From assembly GCF_033898525.1 (NCBI RefSeq), contig NZ_JAXAFJ010000009.1:66022-130021 (forward strand): a stretch of DNA of 64,000 bases, read 5' to 3'. The first letter of the stretch is position 1, and every line of letters begins with the position of its first letter. The translations under genes were made by a program, and so were the position numbers. Shown one piece after another: positions 9,046-16,709 of the stretch. The notes beneath the pieces were generated by a model. That model ran no database searches and was not told the DNA's origin. It saw only the letters and a list, made by a program, of their open reading frames with translations. The stretch is from Flaviflagellibacter rhizophilus (GTDB lineage: Bacteria; Pseudomonadota; Alphaproteobacteria; Rhizobiales; Methylopilaceae).

Positions 9046-9282
9046 TCAGGAGTCGTGATCACCCTTCGCGTTCCTGGTTTGGATTAACCCCATGCCTAAA
9101 AGCCAATTAGCGACGGCGAGGCGCACCGCCTCAGGCCTAGAGGGTTTTGGGTCAGGTTGCTGAGCAATCCAGGCATCTAGCGGCTCAAGCAACGGTGGCT
9201 GCATCCGCACCACGACCTGCTCGCCCTTGCCTGTCGGAGCGGGGCCCCTTTTCTTTGCTAGCACAGTTGTTGACTTTGCCAT
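9046..9282 (-). CDS. Ribbon-helix-helix DNA-binding protein, 78 aa
   Basis: Small regulator: a basic N-terminal arm (AKKRGPAPTGKG), a beta strand (EQVVVRMQPPLLEPLDAWIA), then two helices (RPEAVRLAVANWLLGMGL), matching the RHH fold of CopG/antitoxin-type repressors. Probably a dimeric DNA-binding protein. No toxin gene is obvious beside it; upstream is a divergent exported protein at 9365 and downstream the 304-residue hypothetical. It could regulate either. Confidence 0.65.
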   Translation of the reverse strand: MAKSTTVLAKKRGPAPTGKGEQVVVRMQPPLLEPLDAWIAQQPDPKPSRPEAVRLAVANWLLGMGLIQTRNAKGDHDS

Positions 9283-9364
9283 GGATACCGTGCTACCACG
9301 GAAACAAGCCGAAGGGAAGTTGGCGCTTCCGCTTCGGCTCTAACCCGAACCATGGAGCTAAGCC

Positions 9365-10069
9365 ATGTCTCAAGCTGGTCAGCAGAATATCACACGCAGG
9401 TCTTTCGCGCGCTCGTCATTCGCTTTAGCCGCGATCTCAGCAGCCGGCGCGGGCGCCGCACTAGCCTCGGAAAGCTCAGGTAAGGTGACCGTTTCCCTGC
9501 CTGTCCTGATTGAGGCGCACAAGATTGCTCAGGCCGAATATGACGCGGCTATGGAGGCGTTCGACGTAGCCGAAGATGCCACGATAGACGCAGACCAAGC
9601 ATCACCCGTCACGACGCCATTGTTCTTCACGCCCAACGGCATGCCCCGCAGCAACGTGAGGCTCGGCTCCCGTTGCGACCACGATGGGGCCGGCATCCGG
9701 GAGAAAATCGAAAGGTGCCACCGGGATCTGACCGGATCAGGCCTCTACAATCCGCTGCATGTGGAGGCCTCCCGCACCCGCGCTCTAGCAAGCCTGGAGG
9801 CTGCCGTAGCCGAGATACAGAGCCGGCCCGCCACGATTGCCTTCAGGGCTTCCGACGAACGGTTTAGCCAATCGCTCAGGGTGCGGGATGCGGCTTGCCT
9901 AGATCTGTTCGCCCATCGCCCTCGCGATGCGGCCGATGCCGCAGCACGAGCCGCCTATGTGCAGCAGGCCGAAAGCTGCCGAGCTTTCTTGGAAGGCACC
10001 ACCGGCTGCCATGAAGACGAGTTCCTCGAGAACCTGCTGCACCGGCTGATTTCCGATCCGGTCGCCTGA
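9365..10069 (+). CDS. Putative Tat-exported protein, 234 aa
   Basis: The N-terminus carries a twin-arginine signal (NITRRSFARSSFALAAIS) with a hydrophobic core and an Ala-rich cleavage region near residue 36, so export through the Tat system is likely. The mature part is helical (IEAHKIAQAEYDAAMEAFDV) and contains several Cys that might coordinate a ligand or form disulfides. No enzyme family recognised. It heads a run of co-directional genes (10109, 10522, 10866) and may be co-expressed with them. Confidence 0.6.
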   Translation: MSQAGQQNITRRSFARSSFALAAISAAGAGAALASESSGKVTVSLPVLIEAHKIAQAEYDAAMEAFDVAEDATIDADQASPVTTPLFFTPNGMPRSNVRLGSRCDHDGAGIREKIERCHRDLTGSGLYNPLHVEASRTRALASLEAAVAEIQSRPATIAFRASDERFSQSLRVRDAACLDLFAHRPRDAADAAARAAYVQQAESCRAFLEGTTGCHEDEFLENLLHRLISDPVA

Positions 10070-10108
10070 CGACCTCTAATTTTCCTCTCCTTTAGTTGAG
10101 ACCTGATC

Positions 10109-10489
10109 ATGCTGAACACGACCCTTCCGGCCAACGCCATCGGTTTGCCTGCTGCAAGACACTTCGCTGGCCTCCGCACTCATGAGCTCGCAGCCCTTTA
10201 TGAGGCTGCTGGCATTGCCCGAGATGCATTTATCGGCGCCAGCTTACAGCCGCGCGTCACCTCTGCGGGGACTGACGTTGCGTTCATGCTCAACGAGGCA
10301 ATGAACGAGATTCAGCAGCTGATCGCGCACGAGATAGAGACAACCTCCCGCCCGCTCTGCCGGTTCGATGACACCGCCGAGGATCGCATGATGGTCCTTG
10401 TCGATTGGGCCTACCGCACTGGCAGCGGCGTCACAGGAATGCTGGAAGCGGCGCAAGCCGTCATGACTTTGGAAGGAGCCGATCAATAG
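10109..10489 (+). CDS. Hypothetical protein, 126 aa
   Basis: Unrecognised protein starting 39 bp after the Tat-exported protein gene. Largely alpha-helical: a short polar lead, then HELAALYEAAGIARDAF and MNEIQQLIAHEIETTSRPLC, ending with a small helix. No signal peptide or transmembrane span, so it should be cytosolic. Gene order suggests it is expressed with its exported neighbours. Confidence 0.55.
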   Translation: MLNTTLPANAIGLPAARHFAGLRTHELAALYEAAGIARDAFIGASLQPRVTSAGTDVAFMLNEAMNEIQQLIAHEIETTSRPLCRFDDTAEDRMMVLVDWAYRTGSGVTGMLEAAQAVMTLEGADQ

Positions 10490-10521
10490 ACGATCACTCT
10501 GACGTATGATTAGGGTGACCG

Positions 10522-10857
10522 ATGCTCAAAACTGCTATCGCGCTGCTGGCGATGACCGGCTCGGCCCATGCCCTCGATTACTGGAACACCGGGAACAGAC
10601 TACACCAACAGTGCTCCGGTTCAGGCCGAGCTTTAGTGGGTGCCTATGCAATCGCTGTTGAAGACACCGACACTCAAGGGGGTCACGTCAAACGCGACTA
10701 CTGCACACCGGACGGCATTGTCATGGGGCAAGTGATCGACGTCGTCTGCACCTACCTTCAGAACACCCCCGAGAAGCGGCACTATGTGGGGCCGATCCTT
10801 GTGCGAGAAGCGTTGACGAAGGCTTGGCCTTGTCCTTGGAAGAAGTACCAGCATTGA
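10522..10857 (+). CDS. Rap1a/Tai-like small exported protein
   Basis: Signal peptide (MLKTAIALLAMTGSAHA) and a compact mature domain with the layout of the Rap1a/Tai family: an early LHQQCSG Cys, GAYAIAVED core, CTPDGIVMGQVIDVVCTYL, then EKRHYVGPILVREALTKAW and a closing CPW. In known members (type VI immunity proteins and many orphans) these Cys form disulfides and the product is periplasmic. The extra Cys in IDVVCTYL is not typical of what I remember. No effector gene lies beside it, so an immunity role is only an inference. Confidence 0.7.
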   Translation: MLKTAIALLAMTGSAHALDYWNTGNRLHQQCSGSGRALVGAYAIAVEDTDTQGGHVKRDYCTPDGIVMGQVIDVVCTYLQNTPEKRHYVGPILVREALTKAWPCPWKKYQH

Positions 10858-10865
10858 GGGTACTG

Positions 10866-11291
10866 ATGCAGCTTGGCTGCGGTTTTATTTGCCTAGCTCT
10901 GCTCTCTGGAACGGCGCTCGCGCAAACCACTGCTGATTCCCAAGCGGCGTTGAACAATTGGGGGCACGAGCACCTCATATGTGCCGCCTACAATGCCGCC
11001 GTTTCTGAGTGCATGCTGACCAACCCTAGTGGCAAGGCAGGGTCTGACGCCTACAGCGAAGTGTCAGACGTGATGTTCCAGAGAGGCTATCAAGCTTCGA
11101 AGGCAGCTGGCCTCAGCGATAAGGCCATCATGGCTAAGGCCGAGATCGCCATGAAGGAGATGATGTCCACGATTGAACAGAGCTGCGCGAACATCTCCGT
11201 TCTCTTTGTGCAGCACGCTGTGTCCTGTAAATCTCTGGGCGAGAACCCTGGCGAGCGGTTCGAACAACTGAAAGGCGGGCACTCTAGGTGA
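10866..11291 (+). CDS. Putative secreted protein, 141 aa
   Basis: Start taken at the ATG at 10866, which has GAGGG about 7 bp upstream; an upstream frame overlapping the Rap1a-like gene is unlikely. Signal peptide of about 24 residues (MQLGCGFICLALLSGTALAQ), then a helical mature domain with four or more Cys (HLICAAYNAAVSECMLTNP, SCANISVLF, VSCKSLGE), suggesting a disulfide-stabilised periplasmic protein. Starts 8 bp after the Rap1a-like gene, so it is probably in the same transcript. Confidence 0.6.
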   Translation: MQLGCGFICLALLSGTALAQTTADSQAALNNWGHEHLICAAYNAAVSECMLTNPSGKAGSDAYSEVSDVMFQRGYQASKAAGLSDKAIMAKAEIAMKEMMSTIEQSCANISVLFVQHAVSCKSLGENPGERFEQLKGGHSR

Positions 11292-11340
11292 CTGGCGGCC
11301 TACTATCGACCACGACCCGAACGAGTTCACAAAGCCCCCG

Positions 11341-11499
11341 ATGGTGTGGCCGTTCGCATGGGCCATTCTGGTCATCGGGTGGATCGGCTACCTGTATTTC
11401 TATCCATTCGACTGGTTGAGCTTCTGCGTAGGTGCGGCATCGGCCGGAATACCGCTGCTGCAGATGCTCGACCGGGCTCTTGAGCGGGCTAAGGGATAG
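11341..11499 (+). CDS. Small membrane protein, 52 aa
   Basis: Short frame MVWPFAWAILVIGWIGYLYF... with two hydrophobic spans (about residues 2-20 and 24-40) and a basic amphipathic tail LQMLDRALERAKG. The size and topology resemble tiny phage or conjugation membrane proteins, but nothing more specific can be said. No strong Shine-Dalgarno precedes 11341. Its last 11 bp overlap the convergent phage-gene remnant. Confidence 0.5.
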   Translation: MVWPFAWAILVIGWIGYLYFYPFDWLSFCVGAASAGIPLLQMLDRALERAKG

Positions 11500-12888
11500 T
11501 CACCTTGAGGCGGTTGCTGTTGCCGCTGCCACGCCCCGCCGCCTGAGCGGAAGATGTCGTCAGGATCGACGTGACGAGGGCGCGCTGGCTGGCGTTCATG
11601 TCGCGCACCTTCTGCGCCTCCTCCAGGATCGCGCGAGCCATTTCCGGCCGGGTTTCGACAAGCGCCCGGCCCACACGCTCTATGACACGAGGCGGCATGG
11701 CCTTGCCTTCATTCAGGATGCGCCGGCCGGCTGCCAGGGTCGCGGCCACCAGGCGGCCTTGGAACAGGTTGTTCAGCACTTCCGGATCAAAGCCGTTCAT
11801 CTCGGCAGCATCCGCAATGTTGTCCGCCGTGCGCGAGCCTCCTAGCGCCGTGTTGCTTGTGGCGAACATGGTGTTCTCGCGCTCGACCTGACGCCCGAGA
11901 CGGTCAGCGCGGCCGGGAGATGCGAACGCCCCCAGCTCGGCCCCGGTTTTCTGGCTGGTGAGCCCGCGCGCCTTGTTCACGCCCGGCGCGGCACGCTCAA
12001 TGCTCTCGTTCAACTTGTCGGCGTACCCAATGCGGAACCCCTGCTGTGCGGGCGGTTGCATGCGGCTGAACTCGTCCACATTTTCGGCCGCGCGCCCACG
12101 AGTCACCGCCATGGTCCCGCGCTGCTGCGCATCTGAGATTTGCGCCGGGCCAGCGTACAGCCCGCGTGCCGTCTTGTAGTCTGGGTTCAGTTCATCGACC
12201 TGCGACAGGAATGCGCGGCGCACCTCGTCAATGGCCCGGCCACGCTCGTCCAGCATCAGCCGGCCCGTAGTGCCGTCTCGGTAGCCTTCCAGAACGTTGT
12301 CGATGCCCTTCTTCGTGATGTTGATGGTGCGCATGTTTGGCACCGCCTGCACGATGGGTCACCGGCCTCATCGAACCCATCCACATAGTCGAACGGGTCG
12401 AACTTCTCCCCACGCGCGAGGCTTTCCAGGCGCTGGACCTCAAGCCCTTCGCGCAGGCCGCGCTTCATAATCGGATCGGCGAAGAACTGCCCCAGACGTT
12501 CGTCTTGAACCGCCGGTTGAGCAAGCGCCTTCTCATAGAAGGGCCGGGACGCATCCTGCCCCCACTGGCGCAGCTCGGCCGCCGATTGCCGTGCCGTCGA
12601 TCCGGCGTCGAAAGCCTCGTCCACATAGGCGCCGAGGCGTGCCCCTTGCCCTTCCTTCCGTGCCAAGAGGCGCTCCACCACCGGCTGCCGTGCATCGTTA
12701 GGCGTGCGGGCCACCGTGGAAAGCGCGCGCTGTCCGGCGTTGCCCATGGCGTCGGCCATCATAAACTCACCCTGCATGTCGCGGCCGGCGGCAATCATCA
12801 GGCGCTCGATTTCTTCAGGGGTCTTCCCGGTCTTCCCGAGCGCAGCGGCCAAGGCGCGGCCAGCAAAGTCGTCGGGCCTCAGGCGGGC
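11489..12888 (-). pseudogene. Decayed phage ejection-like gene (5'-truncated, frameshifted)
   Basis: Two consecutive minus-strand frames (to about 12256 and from about 12352 down to 11489) form one protein if a single base is added to the GGG run at 12356-12358, joining YVDGFDEAGD to IVQAVPNMRTINITKKGIDN. The text is Ala/Arg/Gln-rich helical sequence ending NSNRLKVTIP, and the large protein at 17490-19535 ends similarly (ADRLRVTVQP), so the two are probably diverged relatives. A TAG at 12889-12891 and no start codon before it indicate loss of the 5' part. The frameshift could be real decay or a homopolymer sequencing error; the truncation is visible in either case. Confidence 0.7.
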
Positions 12889-12970
12889 CTATGAGCAGCG
12901 GGGCGTCGAGTTCATTCCCGAGAACGGGGGCGGCGCTGGGGTGCGGTTCCGGGACCGGACGCAGAGCTAA
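12878..12970 (+). pseudogene. C-terminal remnant of a phage/island-type HTH regulator
   Basis: About 30 codons reading LRRAYEQRGVEFIPENGGGA then GVRFRDRTQS, the very conserved C-terminus of XRE-type regulators common in Hyphomicrobiales (usual form: AGVEFI.ENGGG.GVRLR). The helix-turn-helix part is missing; upstream bases belong to the decayed phage gene on the other strand. It therefore marks a recombination scar at roughly 12878-12890. Confidence 0.6.
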
Positions 12971-13036
12971 GGGTGTGGGCTTACAATTCCGCAGGTTGCG
13001 CGGCATGCTATAGTTCGATCACGATTTGAAGACGCC

Positions 13037-13408
13037 ATGAGCCAGAGCGCACCCAAGATCCTGATTGGCGGGTTTATCATCATGTCCGCCGCTTCCTTGC
13101 TTGTGCTGGGAAAGTGGATTTCGTTGGCTCTTCCCTTCATGGCCCTGCTGACAATGGCCGTTGTTACGTTTGCAGGCGCACGGGCCTTTTACCCGTTCGT
13201 TGACGCTTGGAAGCTCGGGTCTTCGAAAGTGGCCTATTATGCGCTGAACGTGTTGCTGTACGTGGAAGTAAGCTTGCTTCTGAACTCATCCGTCACCGCC
13301 TTTTATGAACCCGCATGGGGCATGCTCATTCTTGCTCCACTCCTTGGCTACATGGCTGTTCTTGGGTTGAAGGTCCGTCAGTCCTCATCCGAACCGGGCC
13401 GCCGCTGA
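13037..13408 (+). CDS. Four-span membrane protein, 123 aa
   Basis: Hydrophobic protein with spans at roughly residues 8-26, 28-50, 64-86 and 92-112 (KILIGGFIIMSAASLLVLG, ISLALPFMALLTMAVVTFAG, and so on) and a short basic tail. No family recognised. It lies between the regulator scar and the truncated antitoxin gene, on the same strand as the latter, and ends in a GC-rich hairpin at 13393-13420. Confidence 0.6.
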   Translation: MSQSAPKILIGGFIIMSAASLLVLGKWISLALPFMALLTMAVVTFAGARAFYPFVDAWKLGSSKVAYYALNVLLYVEVSLLLNSSVTAFYEPAWGMLILAPLLGYMAVLGLKVRQSSSEPGRR

Positions 13409-13420
13409 TGACGGCCCGGT
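13393..13420 (+). other. Stable hairpin at the end of the membrane-protein gene
   Basis: Nine-bp perfect inverted repeat (ACCGGGCCG / CGGCCCGGT) around a 10-nt loop containing the stop codon. No T-tract follows, so it is probably an attenuating or mRNA-stabilising structure, not a classic terminator. It ends 6 bp before the next ATG and could reduce translation of the HigA remnant. Confidence 0.5.
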
Positions 13421-13426
13421 AAGTTG

Positions 13427-13621
13427 ATGGATACGTCGCGGCAGCCTTTGCACGCGATCCTTGTGGGAGAGCGCTTCGTCACACTCGACATGGCTGCCCG
13501 CCTCGGCAAGCTGTTCGGCAACGGGCCGGGCCTCTGGCTGCGCATGCAGGCCGCTTATGACACCTGGCATGCGGAGCGCGAGGTGGACACCAGCGCCATC
13601 AAGACACTGGAGTCGGCATGA
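13427..13621 (+). pseudogene. Headless HigA-type antitoxin remnant
   Basis: The 64 residues match only the C-terminal half of HigA-family XRE antitoxins: SRQPLHAILVGERFVTLDMA (end of the HTH), then ARLGKLFGNGPGLWLRMQAA and YDTWHAERE, ending TSAIKTLESA. The first roughly 35 residues (LHPGEIL... and the first HTH helix) are missing, and no higB toxin is present. Its stop overlaps the next ATG (ATGA), so a short peptide may still be made and may couple translation to the downstream gene. Confidence 0.6.
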
Positions 13622-14265
13622 CCGGAAACGAAGAAAAGAAGAGCAGGAAACGAAAGGGTATCACCGCCGCAGAGCTCCAGAGCCAGTTGGAGGCCGATCC
13701 GGCCTACGTTGAGCGCGTCAAACAAGAGGAAGAGGACCAGGCCGCCCGAGCAGCCGCCGCCGCCGAAGAGGAACGGCCAATCCTAGCTGACCTCAAGAAG
13801 GTCGGAATAGAGGTCAACTCAATTTGGTGCATGGTGAACAGCAAGGCGAAGTTCATCCCGGCACTACCGTACCTCGTGAAGCATCTTGGCCTGCCTTACT
13901 CTAATACAACGAGAGCGGGGATCGCGCGTGCGCTAGCTGTTCCAGAGGCCCATTTCGCGTGGGATTTCATTGCGCAGCTCTATGTCGATGAGCCTGAGAC
14001 CACCGACGGCTCCACGAACTGGGCCAAAGAAGGTCTAGCTCTGGCCTTGAGCGCCGCCGCCACATCTGCTGAGTTGACGCGCGTTTCTGCGTTGATGAGT
14101 GAGCAAAAGCACGGACCCAGTCGGCTGTATCTCGTCAATGCCTTGCGGAGACTAGATGGGGTAGAAGTCGAAGCCATGCTGCGCCGCTTTTCGGAGGATG
14201 AGCTATTCTCCGCCGAGATTCGCGCGGTGTCGGTAGCGAAAGCCAAGAGATCCAGGCGCCGGTGA
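13618..14265 (+). CDS. Hypothetical protein with HEAT-like helical repeats, 215 aa
   Basis: Starts by ATGA overlap with the HigA remnant. A Lys/Arg/Glu-rich coiled-coil N-terminus (about residues 1-60, including RVKQEEEDQAARAAAAAEEE) is followed by tandem helices such as FIPALPYLVKHLGLPYSNTT, AGIARALAVPEAHFAWDFIA and RLYLVNALRRLDGVEVEAML, which look like HEAT/ARM-type repeats in the HEAT-repeat family of small scaffold proteins. No catalytic motif. Cytosolic; role unknown. Confidence 0.6.
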   Translation: MTGNEEKKSRKRKGITAAELQSQLEADPAYVERVKQEEEDQAARAAAAAEEERPILADLKKVGIEVNSIWCMVNSKAKFIPALPYLVKHLGLPYSNTTRAGIARALAVPEAHFAWDFIAQLYVDEPETTDGSTNWAKEGLALALSAAATSAELTRVSALMSEQKHGPSRLYLVNALRRLDGVEVEAMLRRFSEDELFSAEIRAVSVAKAKRSRRR

Positions 14266-14292
14266 ATGCGGGACGGGCCAGTTAAAGAAAAC

Positions 14293-14388
14293 GCGGATAA
14301 CGGGCCGAGATCGCGGCCGTAGGGTGGATCCAGATTTGGATGCCCCCTGCCGTTTTCTAGCGGCGGATAACGGGCTGAAATCTCAGCC
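14293..14388 (+). repeat. Two REP-like palindromic units
   Basis: The 13-mer GCGGATAACGGGC occurs at 14293-14305 and 14363-14375, 70 bp apart, and each copy runs into a hairpin: GGCCG / CGGCC (14303-14318) and GGCTGA / TCAGCC (14373-14388). Arms differ by compensatory changes (CCG to CTGA), as in REP elements. Located between the HEAT-like gene and the PilZ gene. Confidence 0.55.
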
Positions 14389-14513
14389 GCTAACAAGGCG
14401 TCATGCTTGCCAGTCTCGGGACTGCCGGCCCCCGGCTCGAAGCAGCTTTTTTGAATAAAGGTCGGACCTCCGCCGGAGAAAACCCGTTAAGCCGCCCGTG
14501 CTCTAATCCAGGG

Positions 14514-14834
14514 ATGACGGATGCCTACCACGACAGCAACAAGCGCCGTGCGGCCCGGCGACGCGTTTACAAGGGCGCGCAGCTTGTGACGCATGGCATG
14601 TATTCGACCTTCGATTGCGTCGTTCGCAACCTGTCGGCTACGGGCGCTTTGATCGAGGTGCCGTCCACTGTCGGCATACCCAACGCGGTGACATTGCACA
14701 TCAATGACGGCTCGCTAGAGCGAAGCTGCGAGGTTGCATGGCGTACTGAAGTGCGATTGGGCCTGCGCTTCGTTGCAGAAAACTCTGCGAGGGACGGCGC
14801 TCGGGGGCACCTGGGGATCTCGGCGGCCCTTTAG
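14514..14834 (+). CDS. PilZ-domain c-di-GMP receptor, 106 aa
   Basis: Internal ATG at 14514 chosen because it precedes the domain directly. The signature is complete: a basic RRAARRR stretch (RxxxR-type) at about residues 12-18, and NLSATG (the N/DxSxxG motif) near residue 40, followed by IEVPSTVGIPNAV, a WRTEVRLGLRF strand and a short tail. Free-standing PilZ proteins bind c-di-GMP and act on motility or exopolysaccharide partners. The two c-di-GMP enzymes at 4990 and 7239 lie on the same island. Confidence 0.85.
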   Translation: MTDAYHDSNKRRAARRRVYKGAQLVTHGMYSTFDCVVRNLSATGALIEVPSTVGIPNAVTLHINDGSLERSCEVAWRTEVRLGLRFVAENSARDGARGHLGISAAL

Positions 14835-14920
14835 ATCACCTCAGACCATGGTGACGGGCAACCTGCTAATGGGTGGTGGGTACTGAGACCGTAAGATGCG
14901 GAGCTATGAAACTTAGGCGC

Positions 14921-15763
14921 TCAGATAATTGAGACGTGGGTGCCCTCCTTCAGGACATGCACCTCTCGCCCTCCATACTGAAACAGGTATTCGACCTGCC
15001 CGCGGTACTTCGGATTGTCGAGAACATAGCGGACGGTCGCCGGCCACCACTTCCCGCCACGGGCCGTAGGGACCAGTTCAGAATTGAGCGCGTCGGCAAT
15101 CTGCTGAAGCCCCTGCCTTTCGGCCCGAGCTGCGAAAATCCTGCGCACGGTCACGGCCTGAGCATCGTCCACGGCAAGGCTGCCCTTGCTGTCCTTTCGA
15201 TAGCCGAGCGGCGCGGCGCCGCCAGCATAGCCGCCACGGGTGGCCTTCTCACGCCGGCCGAGGAAGGTGCGCTCGGTGATGACCGCCCTTTCCTGCTCTG
15301 CCATGCCGGCGAGGATGGCGAACACGGTGCGGCCCATCGGCGTCGCGGTGTCGATTGGTTCGGTCACGGACCGGAGCTGCACGCCTAGACGCTCGTGAAG
15401 GTCATTCGCTGCCGTGACGGCATAGACAATCTGGCGAGCCAGACGGTCGAATTTCCAGACTAGCAGAACCGCGAAGGCGCCGGCCTCGGCAAGGTCCTTG
15501 ACGCGGCCATAGCCGGGCCGCTCGCTCGGGGGCGTGGCGCCTGAGATGCCGGGATCGCTGATGACTTCCGCCAACTCATAGCCCTGGCTTTCCGCAAAGG
15601 CGCGAATGGCCTGTTCTTGCGTGGCGAGGCCATAGCCGGATGCCGCCTGCTCTTCCGAGCTGACGCGGATATAGCCGACCGCCTTTAGCGCGACCTCCGA
15701 GCGGGCCGTCTCTTTCGCCTTCACCTGGCGCTGCAGACGTTCGACCCGCTTTGACGTGACCAT
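14921..15763 (-). CDS. Serine site-specific recombinase
   Basis: Resolvase-type recombinase (start at ATG 15763; an upstream ATG at 15808 is also possible). Catalytic domain: GYIRVSSEEQAASGYGLATQ holds the nucleophilic Ser; VWKFDRLARQ and the AGMAEQERAVITERT helix follow. Then a recombinase domain (GGAAPLGYRK, DAQAVTVRRIFA, GLQQIADALNSE, WWPATVRYVLDNPKYRGQ) ends at a short tail. At about 280 residues it is much shorter than large phage integrases and has no zinc-ribbon/coiled-coil part. It may resolve or integrate an element whose ends I cannot define; no repeat pair was found. Confidence 0.88.
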   Translation of the reverse strand: MVTSKRVERLQRQVKAKETARSEVALKAVGYIRVSSEEQAASGYGLATQEQAIRAFAESQGYELAEVISDPGISGATPPSERPGYGRVKDLAEAGAFAVLLVWKFDRLARQIVYAVTAANDLHERLGVQLRSVTEPIDTATPMGRTVFAILAGMAEQERAVITERTFLGRREKATRGGYAGGAAPLGYRKDSKGSLAVDDAQAVTVRRIFAARAERQGLQQIADALNSELVPTARGGKWWPATVRYVLDNPKYRGQVEYLFQYGGREVHVLKEGTHVSII

Positions 15764-15933
15764 GACCGCTCCGCTCGACGGGCTCAGAATTGAGCCGGTT
15801 GGGGCCAATCCACATTGGATCGGCCACTTTCCCAGCAGCTCTTTATGAACTCTCGTGAGAATTTATAAACACGGCACGCCAACGCGCAAGCGGTAAGCGG
15901 TTTACGGTATGCGTGGCTGCAGGTTAAGTTTTG

Positions 15934-16158
15934 CTAAGGGTTCTTCCGCGTCGGCGGTTCGCGCCGGCCGTTCTCGATCCGAGCCTCAGCGCGCCGTGCC
16001 GTCTCTGATGAAACCCGGACGCGCTCGGCACTGGCTACCCCAATCCTTGCCGCAAGCTCACACGCTAGACGGGCTTGGCGCTCTCGGAGTTGGATTTCGC
16101 TAGTTGTGAGCTTCGGGTACGGGTGCGCCACGGCCGGGGAGATAGCCGCCACCCTCAA
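15934..16158 (-). CDS. Hypothetical protein, 74 aa
   Basis: Probably starts at TTG 16158 or GTG 16152, neither with a convincing ribosome-binding site. Most of the product is a charged helix (TTSEIQLRERQARLACELAA ... VRVSSETARRAEARIENGRR) with a basic end. No family recognised. Kept as a possible gene because helix periodicity is good and nothing else occupies these bases. Confidence 0.35.
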   Translation of the reverse strand: MRVAAISPAVAHPYPKLTTSEIQLRERQARLACELAARIGVASAERVRVSSETARRAEARIENGRREPPTRKNP

Positions 16159-16193
16159 GGCTCAATGCACTGCACGCTTTCCGACAGTTTCCG

Positions 16194-16427
16194 CTACTTG
16201 CCAGAGAACCCCGGATCGCCGCTGCCCATGTAGATCAAGACGCCGTAGAGGAACACGATCCAAGCCATGATGAGCGCCACAAGCGAAAGGCCGAATAGCA
16301 GCAGCCCGCCCTTCAAGGTCGCCACCAAGGGCCTCGGCTGGCGCCGCCCCCAGAACGCCCATGCAATGATGAATGCTGCGGCCAGCCATGCAGCGCCGAC
16401 CAAGTCGTAGTTCAGTCCCTCGTACAA
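16194..16427 (-). CDS. Small three-span membrane protein, 77 aa
   Basis: Starts MYEGLNYDLVGAAWLAAAFI and carries three hydrophobic segments (about residues 8-26, 38-54 and 56-70) with a GSGDPGFSGK tail. Unknown function. Follows two other minus-strand small genes (16473-16709 and 16706-17014), with which it may form an operon. Confidence 0.5.
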   Translation of the reverse strand: MYEGLNYDLVGAAWLAAAFIIAWAFWGRRQPRPLVATLKGGLLLFGLSLVALIMAWIVFLYGVLIYMGSGDPGFSGK

Positions 16428-16472
16428 GGCGTCACTTCTCGAAATCCTCTAGCCCCGTTCAACTCCGCGCCC

Positions 16473-16709
16473 TTATTTGCCGACGAGGGCATACCAGGCT
16501 GCGGGAATAACGAACCACGCAATGCAGACCAGAACGCTTGTACGAAGGGCGAAGAAGAGCGCGTTTCTCGTTGTGCCAGCCCGACGTCTCACCAGCCAGT
16601 ACAGCACGAAGGCTGCGGCACCGACCGTAAGAGCGACCGCAGAAACAAGCAGCAGGTTCCATACGAAGGTGCTCAGAAGCTCCCAGGCAAGGCCGGTCGC
16701 TTCTATCAC
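16473..16709 (-). CDS. Small membrane protein, 78 aa
   Basis: The best start is GTG at 16709, overlapping the stop of the upstream RHH gene (GTGA), which gives VIEATGLAWELLSTFVWNLL... Three spans or fewer are seen, with a basic RRRAGTTRNALFFALRT loop between the second and third. The ATG further upstream at 16772 would add a polar segment that overlaps the RHH frame and is unlikely. Coupling to the RHH gene suggests a two-gene unit, perhaps with a regulator controlling a membrane partner; the function is unknown. Confidence 0.5.
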   Translation of the reverse strand: MIEATGLAWELLSTFVWNLLLVSAVALTVGAAAFVLYWLVRRRAGTTRNALFFALRTSVLVCIAWFVIPAAWYALVGK

